Of a DNA stretch of 64,000 bases, positions 53,563-62,915 are shown in pieces; within the stretch, counting starts at the first letter, position 1; every line of letters begins with the position of its first letter. Position numbers and translations under genes: made by a program. Source of the DNA: Emticicia agri (lineage in GTDB: Bacteria; Bacteroidota; Bacteroidia; Cytophagales; Spirosomataceae); contig CAMAQF010000006.1 in the NCBI GenBank assembly GCA_945860265.1, positions 1-64,000 on the forward strand, in the 5' to 3' direction. The notes under the pieces were generated by a model. That model saw nothing but the letters and a program-made list of their open reading frames with translations, did not search any database and was not told where the DNA came from.

Positions 53563-54334
53563 AAATTTCTCCATCTGTATTACCTTAAATGTGACAAGCC
53601 AGAAAGGCTATTTTAAATATTTTCCAGGTATGCTGTATATCTCCATCGTATGTGCGAAAAGCTATTTTTACCCGCAGAAATAGTGTTTTATATTAGAAAG
53701 CAAAAAAAGTTTATTAGGTAAAATACTCTTTATTTTACTTCAATCAAAGACCGAAATACACCCTTGTGAAGGTCGGTGCCTTTGCGTAGCATGGGTTTTT
53801 TATGACTAAATTAAGCTGTGTAAACAGGAATCCAGTAGGGCCGGCATTGTCTTAAAAGAAAAAGAATATTTGAATAGTTTTGTACCAATTATGATAGAAC
53901 ACTGATTGGTCAGTTAGTATTTATATTTTGTGATTTGGATTAAAAATCCTCAAAATCTAGCTTCGACATCGGGAAGATATTGAAGAGCGAAGAACCAAAG
54001 GCTTTTAGAAAAGCCACTACCAGCTTTAAATAATTAAAATAGTTTTCTATAAATAGCCTTGAAATTATTGGATAGTAGTCGATCATTGTTTAAAATTAAC
54101 ATGACTAGTCAACAAGGAAATTAAATCCAATAATAAAAACATTATTTATCAAAATAGTATTAATAAAAGGTAAAATCACATTAGTAATAGTAATATCAAA
54201 AACGTATTTTTGTTTAAATAATTCCATGAAAAGTGCAATTTTATCATTAACGACCTAAATGTTACGTTAAAAGAAGAATTCTTTAAATCTAAAACCTAAT
54301 TTGTTATTTAAACCTTTTAATTTTTTTTAAACGT
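53563..54334. other. 772-bp leader region before susC
   Basis: No open frame of interest. The stretch has short dyads (for example ggctttt/aaaagcc at about 53999-54014) and the TATTTTTG promoter word at 54205. It probably ends the DUF6786 transcript and holds the control region of the SusCD operon. No recognisable sensor or riboswitch was seen. Confidence 0.45.
54205..54212 (+). promoter_or_regulatory. Putative -7 promoter element for susC
   Basis: TATTTTTG matches TAnnTTTG. It lies 123 bp before the susC start codon, leaving a long 5' leader. No fitting TTG -33 element was seen. Confidence 0.45.
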
Positions 54335-57300
54335 ATGAAAAAAAATCAACGAGTAAGTCAATTACTTACCATTTTTTTTGGGATTGCTTTACTTTCACTA
54401 CAACATTCCTTTGGTGCTGTATTCATTAAAGTTAATGGTGAAGTAAAAGAAACTTCCGGCGAACCCATGGTGGGTGTTAGTGTGCAGATAAAAGGTACCA
54501 CCAAAGGAACCAATACCGATATTAACGGGAAGTTTTCTATCGAAGTGCCGGACGGTGATGCAGTATTGGCATTTTCATTTATTGGTTATGAACCCCAAGA
54601 AATTAGGGTGGGCAATCAAAGTTTTATTAAAGTGTCTTTGAATGTGGACAGTAAAGCACTTCAAGAGGTGGTAGTGGTAGGATATGGAACCCAGCAAAAA
54701 GTAAATCTTACAGGTGCTGTTGGAGTAGCCACTTCAGAAAGAATTCAAAGTCGTCCGATTGCTAACACAGGGGAAGGTCTTCAAGGAGTTATTCCAAATC
54801 TAAATGTAAACGTTAGAAATGGTGATCCATCACAGTCTCCAACATTTAATATTAGAGGTTTTCAGTCTATCAATGGAGGAGCTCCTTTGATTTTGGTGGA
54901 TAACGTTCCTATGGATATCAATCGAATCAATCCGAATGATATAAAAAGTGTATCTGTTCTAAAAGATGCTTCGGCCGCTGCTGTTTATGGTGCTAGGGCT
55001 GCATTTGGAGTTATTTTGATTGAAACCAAATCTGGCTCAGCAGGTAAAGTTCAAGTAAATGTAAGTTCTCAGGTATCTTTGGCAAAGCCTATTTTTAATA
55101 TGGACGTTGTAACAGATCCTTATGAATTTGTATTGGCAAGAAACAAAGCAAACATTCGTACTAGTGGTGTACCTTCTTTCGATGATAATATGGTTCAAGG
55201 CACCAAAAAATGGTCAGAGAATCCAACCGCTGAAAACGCATGGGGTGTTTTTAATGGCAATTTGCGTTATTATGGTAACAACAACTACCAAGACCAAATA
55301 ATGACAGATTTTGCACCTACTCATCAGCATGATGTTTCGGTGTCTGGAGGTTCAGAAAAAAGCAGTTATTATCTTTCTTTGGGTCATTTAAGTAAAGATG
55401 GTTATATTAAGCCTGCCAATAATGAGAAGTTTAAGCGTTACAATTTAATGATGAAAGCCGATTTTAAAATTAATAAATGGCTTACTTTAAACGAAAAAGT
55501 TATTTTTAATCAGCAAAACAGCGATAAACCTCACTTTTATAATTGGGACGTAAATATAAATACACTAGCTCGTGTTAATCCTACTCAACCCATCCAGTTT
55601 CCAGATTTACCATTCTATCAAGTACAAGGAGATAAAGAACAATATGCTCCTTTAGTAGGAAAATATTTTGACGGTACAAACTGGTTTCCGTATCTTTTAG
55701 ATGGTGGCCGCGAGACCTTCACGAATAATGATCTTTGGCTTACACAAGGTTTAACTTTAACACCCCTAAATGGTTTAAAAGTTATTGGTTCTTATTCTCA
55801 TAATGCATTCAATAGAGAATACAAAGACGTACAAAGTAAAGTGGATGTAGTTTCTACTGACCTTAGAAACCCAAAACCAATTAGCAACGGATTCAGTGGA
55901 GACGACTGGGTAAGAAATGAAAGCAGAGTAAATAGGTATAATGTTTTAAATATTTATGGAGATTATTCTTTTCCGTTTCTACCAAAGAAACACGCTTTAA
56001 ACCTTCTAGCAGGTTATAACCAAGAAGCTGCCAATTTTAGGTATTCAGGAGCACGTGCCCGTGGATTAATTACACCTTTGATTCCAAACATCGGTGCCAC
56101 TATAGGTACTCAGGAAACATTTGGTGCGGAGGAGCATTTTTCATTGCGTGGTGCTTTCTATAGATTAGGATATAATTTTAATGAGCGATACTTGTTAGAA
56201 TTCAATGGACGATATGACGGATCCTCTCGTTTTCCTAAAGAAACTAGGTTTGGATTTTTCCCATCGGTGTCGGCAGGCTGGAGAATAAGCGAAGAGTCGT
56301 TTATGAAAGACGTTTCTTGGCTTTCTAATTTAAAGTTAAGAGCTTCTTATGGAACTTTAGGAAATCAAACACTTAGAGACGGCGGGGTAGAGCAATATTA
56401 TCCTTACATCGCTACTTTTGGAGCTGGACGTGCTCCCTATCAATTTGGATCGGGAATGATTCCTTTAGTTGCAGCTCCAGGTTTGGTGAGCCCGGGCCTT
56501 ACTTGGGAAACTGTAGTTTCTCAAAATATCGGCCTAGACTTTTCGCTTTTGAACAATAGATTGGATGCTTCATTTGATTTATATGCTAGAGATACCAAAA
56601 ATATGTTGATGAATGTGGCATACCCAGATTTGTTAGGAACAAATGCCCCTAAAGAAAACGCAGCCGATTTACGCACAAAAGGATGGGAAGCCAGTGTAAC
56701 TTGGAAAGACAGCAAAGGCAAAAACTTTAGTTATGATGTAACTATTGCTTTAGCCGATGCCACTGCCACCATTACTAAGTTTACAAACCCTACAGGAGCC
56801 ATTAACAATACCTTTAGAGTAGGGCAAAAGCTTGGAGAGATTTGGGGATTTGAAACGGTTGGTATCTTTCAAACTGCAGACGAAGTAAGTTTAGCCGCAA
56901 ATCAATCAAGATTAGGAAATAACTGGAGGGCGGGAGATATTCAATATGCAGATTTGAACGGAGATAAAATCATTAGTTATGGAGCCAATACAGTAGGAGA
57001 CCCAGGAGATCGTAAAATCATTGGAAACTCTACTCCTAGGTACACCTTTGGTTTAAACAGTAGTGTAAGATGGAAAAATTTTCATGCAAACGTCTTTTTT
57101 CAAGGCATTGGTAGCCAAGACTTTTGGCCATCTGATGGAAACTGGACTTGGTTTTTCCCTTTCAACGCGGGTCACGTGGAGCGTTATTATCTTACAGACA
57201 CTTGGACAGAAGAAAACAGAGATGCTTACTTCCCAGCTGCCCACGTTTCTACCAACGATGGAAAAAACAAAATTCAACAGTCTCGTTATTTACAAAATGC

Positions 57301-57520
57301 AGGTTACATACGTTTGAAAAACTTACGATTTGGGTATGATTTGCCAAATGTTGTTTCAAAGAAAATTGCTATGAACAATGTGCAGGTGTTTGTGGTAGGA
57401 GCCAATCTTTGGGAGTTTACTACCCTTAGAAAGCCTCTTGATCCTGAAGCCATTCAAAGTGGAGCAATTGAGTACCCTATGCAAAGGTTGTTTACCTTTG
57501 GTATTAACCTATCTTTATAA
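54335..57520 (+). CDS. SusC/RagA-type TonB-linked outer-membrane transporter
   Basis: A 1061-residue outer-membrane protein. After the signal peptide comes a CarboxypepD_reg domain (PMVGVSVQIKGTTKGTNTDI, NGKFSI), then EVVVVGYGTQQKVNLTGAV, the TonB-box and plug signature, and PTFNIRGFQSINGG with LILVDNVPM. A 22-strand barrel follows, ending RLFTFGINLSL. With the SusD protein encoded 18 bp downstream it should import oligosaccharides that the PUL enzymes release. Length is normal for the family. No anti-sigma-interacting N-terminal extension was seen, so control by a sigma/anti-sigma pair is not indicated. Confidence 0.95.
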   Translation: MKKNQRVSQLLTIFFGIALLSLQHSFGAVFIKVNGEVKETSGEPMVGVSVQIKGTTKGTNTDINGKFSIEVPDGDAVLAFSFIGYEPQEIRVGNQSFIKVSLNVDSKALQEVVVVGYGTQQKVNLTGAVGVATSERIQSRPIANTGEGLQGVIPNLNVNVRNGDPSQSPTFNIRGFQSINGGAPLILVDNVPMDINRINPNDIKSVSVLKDASAAAVYGARAAFGVILIETKSGSAGKVQVNVSSQVSLAKPIFNMDVVTDPYEFVLARNKANIRTSGVPSFDDNMVQGTKKWSENPTAENAWGVFNGNLRYYGNNNYQDQIMTDFAPTHQHDVSVSGGSEKSSYYLSLGHLSKDGYIKPANNEKFKRYNLMMKADFKINKWLTLNEKVIFNQQNSDKPHFYNWDVNINTLARVNPTQPIQFPDLPFYQVQGDKEQYAPLVGKYFDGTNWFPYLLDGGRETFTNNDLWLTQGLTLTPLNGLKVIGSYSHNAFNREYKDVQSKVDVVSTDLRNPKPISNGFSGDDWVRNESRVNRYNVLNIYGDYSFPFLPKKHALNLLAGYNQEAANFRYSGARARGLITPLIPNIGATIGTQETFGAEEHFSLRGAFYRLGYNFNERYLLEFNGRYDGSSRFPKETRFGFFPSVSAGWRISEESFMKDVSWLSNLKLRASYGTLGNQTLRDGGVEQYYPYIATFGAGRAPYQFGSGMIPLVAAPGLVSPGLTWETVVSQNIGLDFSLLNNRLDASFDLYARDTKNMLMNVAYPDLLGTNAPKENAADLRTKGWEASVTWKDSKGKNFSYDVTIALADATATITKFTNPTGAINNTFRVGQKLGEIWGFETVGIFQTADEVSLAANQSRLGNNWRAGDIQYADLNGDKIISYGANTVGDPGDRKIIGNSTPRYTFGLNSSVRWKNFHANVFFQGIGSQDFWPSDGNWTWFFPFNAGHVERYYLTDTWTEENRDAYFPAAHVSTNDGKNKIQQSRYLQNAGYIRLKNLRFGYDLPNVVSKKIAMNNVQVFVVGANLWEFTTLRKPLDPEAIQSGAIEYPMQRLFTFGINLSL

Positions 57521-57538
57521 TCTTAAACGTAATATTCA

Positions 57539-59308
57539 ATGAAAAATATACTAATTGCATTTTTACTGATACTTTTTTTTAGCTCCAGTTGTAACGATGA
57601 CTTTTTGGAGCGAATTCCATTAGATTCTATTACCTCTGAAACTTTTTGGAATACTGAAAGCGACCTTACGGTGTACAACAATAGCTTTTATAACTTGGCT
57701 AGAAACGACCAAAATGTGCCTATTATGATGGGTCATGACGAAGGTTTCAATAGCAACTTTTTAAGTATTTGGTACTTAGATGAAATGAGCGACAATGCCA
57801 CTTCTGTTCATCCTCGTCATAATTTTTATGCACAAATAAGGGCAGGAAAGCACATAGCCACGGTGAGTCCTGACAACTACGGTTATCGCGGCTGGAACTT
57901 CGTAAGAGCCTTAAATATTGGCCTTGCCAACTATGGTAAGGCAAAAATTGCCGATGCCATTCGTAACAGATATATTGGAGAAGCTCGTCTTTTTAGAGGA
58001 TGGTTTTACGCCGATAAGGTGAGTAAGTACGGTGATGTACCTTATGTTGAAAAAGAATTAAATACAGAGTCAGAAGAGCTTTTTGCTGCAAGAATGCCCC
58101 GGGTTCAAGCAATGGACAAAATTTTTGACGATTTAGCTTTTGCAGCCAAAAACTTGCCAGATAACTGGGGCGATGGAGGTGCACCTGGGCGTTTAAATCG
58201 TTGGTGTGCATTGTTGGTTCAGGCAAGAGTGTGTCTATTCGAAGGAACTTGGAGGAAATATCATGGAATAGCCGGTGGGGACAAATTTTTACAAACTGCC
58301 GCTAGTGCTTCTAAAGAGCTGATTGACAGAGGACCGTATCGGATTTTTAATACGGGTAATCCAAACACAGACTATAATTCGTACATGAGGGCTCTAAACG
58401 TTTCTGGTAATCCTGAAGTGATGTACTGGAGAAAATATACATTGGGAGTAATTACGAACCATGTTCAGAGTTACTTTGAATATCATGGTGGAGCTACAAG
58501 AGATTTTGTGGAGGATTATTTATGTACCGACGGACTTCCAGCAAGCCTTTCTCCTCTTTACAAAGGAGATAACAGTATAGAAGAATCATTTGAAAATAGA
58601 GACCCACGTATGCGTCAAACTATACTTCATCCGAGTGATGTGGCATTCTATAAATATCATTTAAGCGATGGGCGTGCGTATCCAAGACTAAATGGAATGG
58701 CCGGTGGTAGAATTTCAAATACTGGATATCATGTAATTAAAAATTATAATGCAGACGATATGATTGGTAAAGCTTTCAATACTGCTGAGTCTCCTGCTAT
58801 TACATTAAGATTTGCCGAAGCATTGTTAATCTATGCCGAGGTGCAAGCCGAAATGGGTAAAATTACACAAAGCGATTTAGATTTAACAATTAATAAACTC
58901 AGAGATAGGGTAAAAATGCCTCATCTAAAGTTGGACAAAGTTCCTGTAGATCCGAGATATGCTGCAGATGGTGTTTCACCAATTTTAGCTGAAATCAGGA
59001 GAGAGAGAAGAATTGAGCTCTTTAACGAAGGTTTTCGTTACGATGATTTAAGAAGATGGAAACAAGGAGCTAAATTAAAGAAAAGAGCACTTGGGCTAGC
59101 CATGAATGCCTCACAAAAAACAAGGTACACGGGTTCAGTTGTTAAACTATACAAAGATCCTATTAGTGGAAAAGAATATTTGGAGCCATACGCAGGTTCA
59201 GACTTTGCCATTCCAGAGTTTGATGAGGCCAAACATTATCTGTGGCCAATACCACTAAATTCATTGGCACAGAACCCAGCAATAAAGCAAAATCCGGGTT
59301 GGCAATAA
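57539..59308 (+). CDS. SusD/RagB-type surface glycan-binding lipoprotein
   Basis: A 589-residue lipoprotein with the lipobox SSSC (Cys at residue 18), then DDFLERIPLDSITSETFWNT at the start of the mature chain. Tetratricopeptide-like helices are visible (GEARLFRGWFYADKVSKYGD), as is the C-terminal EIRRERRIELFNEGFRYDDL followed by RRWKQG. It caps the SusC barrel and presents the glycan. A strong hairpin follows within 60 bp, so SusCD may be expressed more strongly than the downstream enzymes. Confidence 0.95.
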   Translation: MKNILIAFLLILFFSSSCNDDFLERIPLDSITSETFWNTESDLTVYNNSFYNLARNDQNVPIMMGHDEGFNSNFLSIWYLDEMSDNATSVHPRHNFYAQIRAGKHIATVSPDNYGYRGWNFVRALNIGLANYGKAKIADAIRNRYIGEARLFRGWFYADKVSKYGDVPYVEKELNTESEELFAARMPRVQAMDKIFDDLAFAAKNLPDNWGDGGAPGRLNRWCALLVQARVCLFEGTWRKYHGIAGGDKFLQTAASASKELIDRGPYRIFNTGNPNTDYNSYMRALNVSGNPEVMYWRKYTLGVITNHVQSYFEYHGGATRDFVEDYLCTDGLPASLSPLYKGDNSIEESFENRDPRMRQTILHPSDVAFYKYHLSDGRAYPRLNGMAGGRISNTGYHVIKNYNADDMIGKAFNTAESPAITLRFAEALLIYAEVQAEMGKITQSDLDLTINKLRDRVKMPHLKLDKVPVDPRYAADGVSPILAEIRRERRIELFNEGFRYDDLRRWKQGAKLKKRALGLAMNASQKTRYTGSVVKLYKDPISGKEYLEPYAGSDFAIPEFDEAKHYLWPIPLNSLAQNPAIKQNPGWQ

Positions 59309-59330
59309 AATAATTTTTTAAATGCTTTTT

Positions 59331-59364
59331 AGAGTAAGCTATGCAAACATGGCTTACTCTTTTT
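59331..59364 (+). terminator. Terminator/attenuator after susD
   Basis: The arms agagtaagc (59331-59339) and gcttactct (59352-59360) are exact reverse complements with a 12-base loop and are followed by TTTT. The next gene starts only 8 bp later, so partial readthrough is expected if that gene lacks its own promoter. Confidence 0.82.
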
Positions 59365-59371
59365 ATAAAAA

Positions 59372-60577
59372 ATGAATCGAAAACAATTTGTAAATACCAT
59401 AACTGGGACTTCTATTGGTTTTTTTCCTTTGAAATACGAGGATAAAAACCTTCCTTCAGAATCCATGGCAATTGGTTCTGTAAAAATCAGGACAGTTAAA
59501 CCCTATATTTTTAGTAATGCCCTTTATATAAAAATTGAAACAGATGCTGGCATTAATGGATGGGGAGAAGGAGACCATGAGAATACAAACATAATTGGTA
59601 AGTTCATAGAAGAAGTATTCAACCCTCTTTTGATTGGGGAAAATCCATTTGATTCGGAGTATTTATGGCATCAACTTTTTTTCGAGGGCTTTGAAAACGG
59701 AAGCACAGGAATAAATCCTGGAGCTTTGGCAGCTGTAGATAACGCTTTGTGGGATTTAAAAGGAAAACTAGCCTCATTACCCGTACATAAGCTATTGGGT
59801 TCGTCTAAATTGGAAAAAACAGCGGTTTATGGCTCATACGGAAGGAGAAAAAAATCAGGTTTTAAAACTCCACAAGAAATGGCTACTGAGGGCATGAGGT
59901 TTGTAGAGCAAGGCTACAAAACTATTAAAGCCAGAATGCAGCTTTATGATAGAGACAAAAACCCTCCTTTTTCTTTTACTTATGATTGCATAAAAGAAGT
60001 ACGCAAAACTGTAGGAGAAGAAATTGAGCTTTTTGTTGATTTCAACAATGGGTACACCAGCGGTAAAGCCATAGAATTGGGATTGAAACTTTACGAGCAT
60101 TTCAACATAAAGGCCATTGAAGAACCCGTTTCAAGCATGAATTATCCTTCATTGAGAGAGGTTGTGGATGCTTTACCTTGTGAAATAAATGCGGGAGAAC
60201 ATGAGTACAACCGATGGCAGTTTCGTGAACTTATCACAGTGGGCAATCCTGATTGTTTGAACTTGGACGTGATAAAATGTGCTGGGCTTTCTGAATGTAA
60301 AAAAATAGCAGGCATGGCTCATGCTTTTGACAAAGAAATAATGGTACATAACACTCGGCCCACTTTAGCCACTGCCGCAAGTTTAAATTTAATTTCTAGT
60401 ATTTCAAACGCCGCAAAAGTTCAAGAGTTTTCGGGAATGAGGCCAGATTTAGATCAAAATAAGCTATTTCTTAATTCATTAAAATTCGAAAATGGTTTTT
60501 TGTTTATTCCACAAAGTCCAGGCCTGGGTTTAGAAGTAGATGAAAAAGCCATGGAAAAATTTAAACTGAATCAGTAA
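59372..60577 (+). CDS. Enolase-superfamily sugar-acid dehydratase-like enzyme (mandelate racemase type)
   Basis: A 401-residue enzyme of the mandelate racemase/muconate lactonizing group. The KxR-type base region is YKTIKARMQ, and metal ligands appear as Asp in ELFVDFNNG, Glu in AIEEPV and Glu in NAGEHEYNRW; the catalytic His is in IMVHNTRP. The N-terminus MNRKQFVNTITGTSIGFF is basic plus hydrophobic, so the enzyme may be exported. Family members dehydrate or racemise sugar acids such as galactonate or glucarate. It follows susD and precedes a propeller enzyme by 51 bp. Confidence 0.84.
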   Translation: MNRKQFVNTITGTSIGFFPLKYEDKNLPSESMAIGSVKIRTVKPYIFSNALYIKIETDAGINGWGEGDHENTNIIGKFIEEVFNPLLIGENPFDSEYLWHQLFFEGFENGSTGINPGALAAVDNALWDLKGKLASLPVHKLLGSSKLEKTAVYGSYGRRKKSGFKTPQEMATEGMRFVEQGYKTIKARMQLYDRDKNPPFSFTYDCIKEVRKTVGEEIELFVDFNNGYTSGKAIELGLKLYEHFNIKAIEEPVSSMNYPSLREVVDALPCEINAGEHEYNRWQFRELITVGNPDCLNLDVIKCAGLSECKKIAGMAHAFDKEIMVHNTRPTLATAASLNLISSISNAAKVQEFSGMRPDLDQNKLFLNSLKFENGFLFIPQSPGLGLEVDEKAMEKFKLNQ

Positions 60578-60628
60578 ATTGAGCGTTTTTAGAATAAAAT
60601 CTTTAGGTTATTTATTTCAAATAGTTTT

Positions 60629-61600
60629 ATGAATAAATTTTGTTTAATTCTGTTCTTGTTTTTCTCATCTTTTTCAACATTCGCCCAAAAGCCAGAAATG
60701 TATTTTGGCGACTCAGAAATTGAGAATCGCCCATTTTCTAAAGATCCCTATGTGATTTTTTTTAACGGAAAATATTTCATGTATTATTCAGTGCCTGACG
60801 AATTTAAAAAAGAATGGTTTATAGGAATCGCCACAAGCTCGGACTTAATGAATTGGGATAAAATTGGAACCATAAAGGGTAAAAAAGGAAGCGTTGAAGA
60901 AAAAGGAATATGTGCTCCTTCGGCACTTATCAAGGACGGAAATTTACATCTATTTTATCAAACCTATGGAAACGGAAAGCAGGATGCTATATGTCATGCT
61001 GTTTCTACCAATGGAATTGATTTTGAAAGAGACCCTACAAACCCAATTTTTCGCCCAAAAATAAGCGACTGGTCATGTGGAAGGGCAATTGATGCCGAGG
61101 TTATAGCCTTCAAAAATCAATACTTTTTGTATTTCGCCACCCGTGACCCAGATTATAAAATTCAGCAACAAGGCGTGGCTGTGGCTTCTATAAATACCAA
61201 TTTTGATAGAAATAGTTGGACAGAGATACCCAATATGCCCATACTAAAACCCGAATTGGATTGGGAATTGAAATGTATCGAAGCCGCTTCTTGCATACAA
61301 AGAGGAAAACATTTGTATATGTTTTATGCGGGGGCTTACAATAACGATCCGCAGCAAATCGGGCTCGCAAAAAGCAAAGATGGAATAAATTGGAAGAGGG
61401 TATCAAATGAGCCATTTTTAAAAAATGGTGAAAAAGGGTCTTGGAATGAAAGCGAAAGTGGGCATCCAAATATTTTAAAAGCAGAAAATGGTAAATATTA
61501 TCTTTTTTTTCAAGGAAACAACGACAAAGGGAAAACATGGTATTTATCAAATGTTGAAATAGGCTGGAACAAGAAAGGACCTTTTGTAATTAATAATTAA
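60629..61600 (+). CDS. Exported five-bladed beta-propeller glycosidase-like protein
   Basis: A 323-residue protein with a signal peptide ending near STFAQ (residue 20). Repeated blade motifs appear: KDPYVIFFNGKYFMYYSV, IGIATSSDLMNWDKIG, CAPSALIKDGNLHLFYQT, IDAEVIAFKNQYFLYFATRD and QIGLAKSKDGINWKRV. The Asp of KDP, the Asp of IDAEV and the acids of the later blades fit the GH43/GH117/GH130-like catalytic arrangement. Which family applies is not clear. It is placed between two enolase-superfamily genes of the PUL. Confidence 0.75.
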   Translation: MNKFCLILFLFFSSFSTFAQKPEMYFGDSEIENRPFSKDPYVIFFNGKYFMYYSVPDEFKKEWFIGIATSSDLMNWDKIGTIKGKKGSVEEKGICAPSALIKDGNLHLFYQTYGNGKQDAICHAVSTNGIDFERDPTNPIFRPKISDWSCGRAIDAEVIAFKNQYFLYFATRDPDYKIQQQGVAVASINTNFDRNSWTEIPNMPILKPELDWELKCIEAASCIQRGKHLYMFYAGAYNNDPQQIGLAKSKDGINWKRVSNEPFLKNGEKGSWNESESGHPNILKAENGKYYLFFQGNNDKGKTWYLSNVEIGWNKKGPFVINN

Positions 61601-61708
61601 AAACAGAATTGTATAAAAAAATATTAGTCTATTTCTTTTTAAAATCATTTGCTTTACTAAAATTCAAGTATACATAAGGATTTGTATTTTAGTAACTTAT
61701 TAATAAAT

Positions 61709-62902
61709 ATGACTCGAAGTACATTTATAAAATCATTAGCATTGACACCCTTAATTTCACGGCTGGGTGCTATACTTTCTTGCCAATTTATTGATTTGAA
61801 ATCCCAAATAAATGAAAAAGTTACCATTGACAGCATCGTTTTGTATAAATCCATGGGTCAGGTTTTTTTGGTAGTAGGAGCAAATGGGAAATTTGGAATT
61901 ACACAGTGTAATGACAGAATGCCTCATTTAGTTTCTTTATTAAAAGGCTTAGTTGTATATCATTTTTTAGGTAATGATGCCAAGGACTTGCCTAAATTGG
62001 TAGATAATGCTTATAGACTTAATTCGAATTACAAATATGCTGGTATGCCTTTATGGAACTGCATCGGTTCAGTTGAGATAGCCTGCTGGGATTTACTTGG
62101 CAAAATTGCTCAAAAGCCAGTTTATCAATTATTAGGGAAACAAGTTCGATCAGACTATGGTGTTTACATTTCTGATTTTAATAGAGATGGGGATGTAGAA
62201 GAAATAGCCAATACTTTAAAAAGTAAATTAGAAATCACTGGCGCCAAAGGGGTGAAAGTTAAGGTAGGTGGTCGAATGCAAAATACAAATGAAAATAAAG
62301 CTCAAACCCAAAAATATATACCTGCATTAAGAAAAATTGTTGGAGATGATATAATCATTTATGCAGATGCAAATGGATCTTTTAACCAAAAAGAAGGAAT
62401 AGAAACTGGTAGACTATTGGAGGATTATGGAGTGGAAATTTTTGAAGAGCCGTGTAATTTTGAAGACGAGGACGGAATTAGAGCTGTGACCAAAGCGTTG
62501 AAAAAGATTAAAATAGCTGGTGGTGAGCAAGATAGCAGTGTTTATAGATTCGAAAGACTTTCAAAAACCAATGTTTATGATATTTTACAACCGGATTTGT
62601 ACTACAATGGTGGAATTCTCCGTACACTGCAAGTGGCAGAAATAGCCAAGGAATATAAAAAATTCATAGCACCGCATACGCCGAAAGCAGATCCAGTTAT
62701 TGCTCCGTTTTGGCAGTTTGCAGCCATTACAGAAAATCTTTACGGTTTGCAAGAATGTGTATATAATCCCAATGAAAAACCGAAAAATTGGTTTACTCCG
62801 TCTATAAAAATCATAAATGGAAAAATAAATATTCCGAATACTATTGGTCTAGGAATTGAATATGATAGTGGTATTTTTAAAAGTGCTGAAAAATTAATTT
62901 AA
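61709..62902 (+). CDS. Second enolase-superfamily enzyme, possibly exported
   Basis: A 397-residue enzyme. Metal ligands and bases are visible: KGVKVKVGG (KxK), Asp in IIYADANGSF, Glu in IFEEPCNFEDEDG, Glu in IAGGEQDSS, and His in FIAPHTPK. The start MTRSTFIKSLALTPLISRLG, followed by AILSC, looks like an export or lipoprotein signal with a Tat-like S/T-R-x-x-F-x-K pattern. The ATG at 61709 is chosen over a TTG at 61682. It is only distantly like the enzyme at 59372, but close to the truncated copy at 43348-43552. A sugar-acid dehydratase or epimerase role is inferred. Confidence 0.82.
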   Translation: MTRSTFIKSLALTPLISRLGAILSCQFIDLKSQINEKVTIDSIVLYKSMGQVFLVVGANGKFGITQCNDRMPHLVSLLKGLVVYHFLGNDAKDLPKLVDNAYRLNSNYKYAGMPLWNCIGSVEIACWDLLGKIAQKPVYQLLGKQVRSDYGVYISDFNRDGDVEEIANTLKSKLEITGAKGVKVKVGGRMQNTNENKAQTQKYIPALRKIVGDDIIIYADANGSFNQKEGIETGRLLEDYGVEIFEEPCNFEDEDGIRAVTKALKKIKIAGGEQDSSVYRFERLSKTNVYDILQPDLYYNGGILRTLQVAEIAKEYKKFIAPHTPKADPVIAPFWQFAAITENLYGLQECVYNPNEKPKNWFTPSIKIINGKINIPNTIGLGIEYDSGIFKSAEKLI

Positions 62903-62915
62903 AATTTATAAAGCG

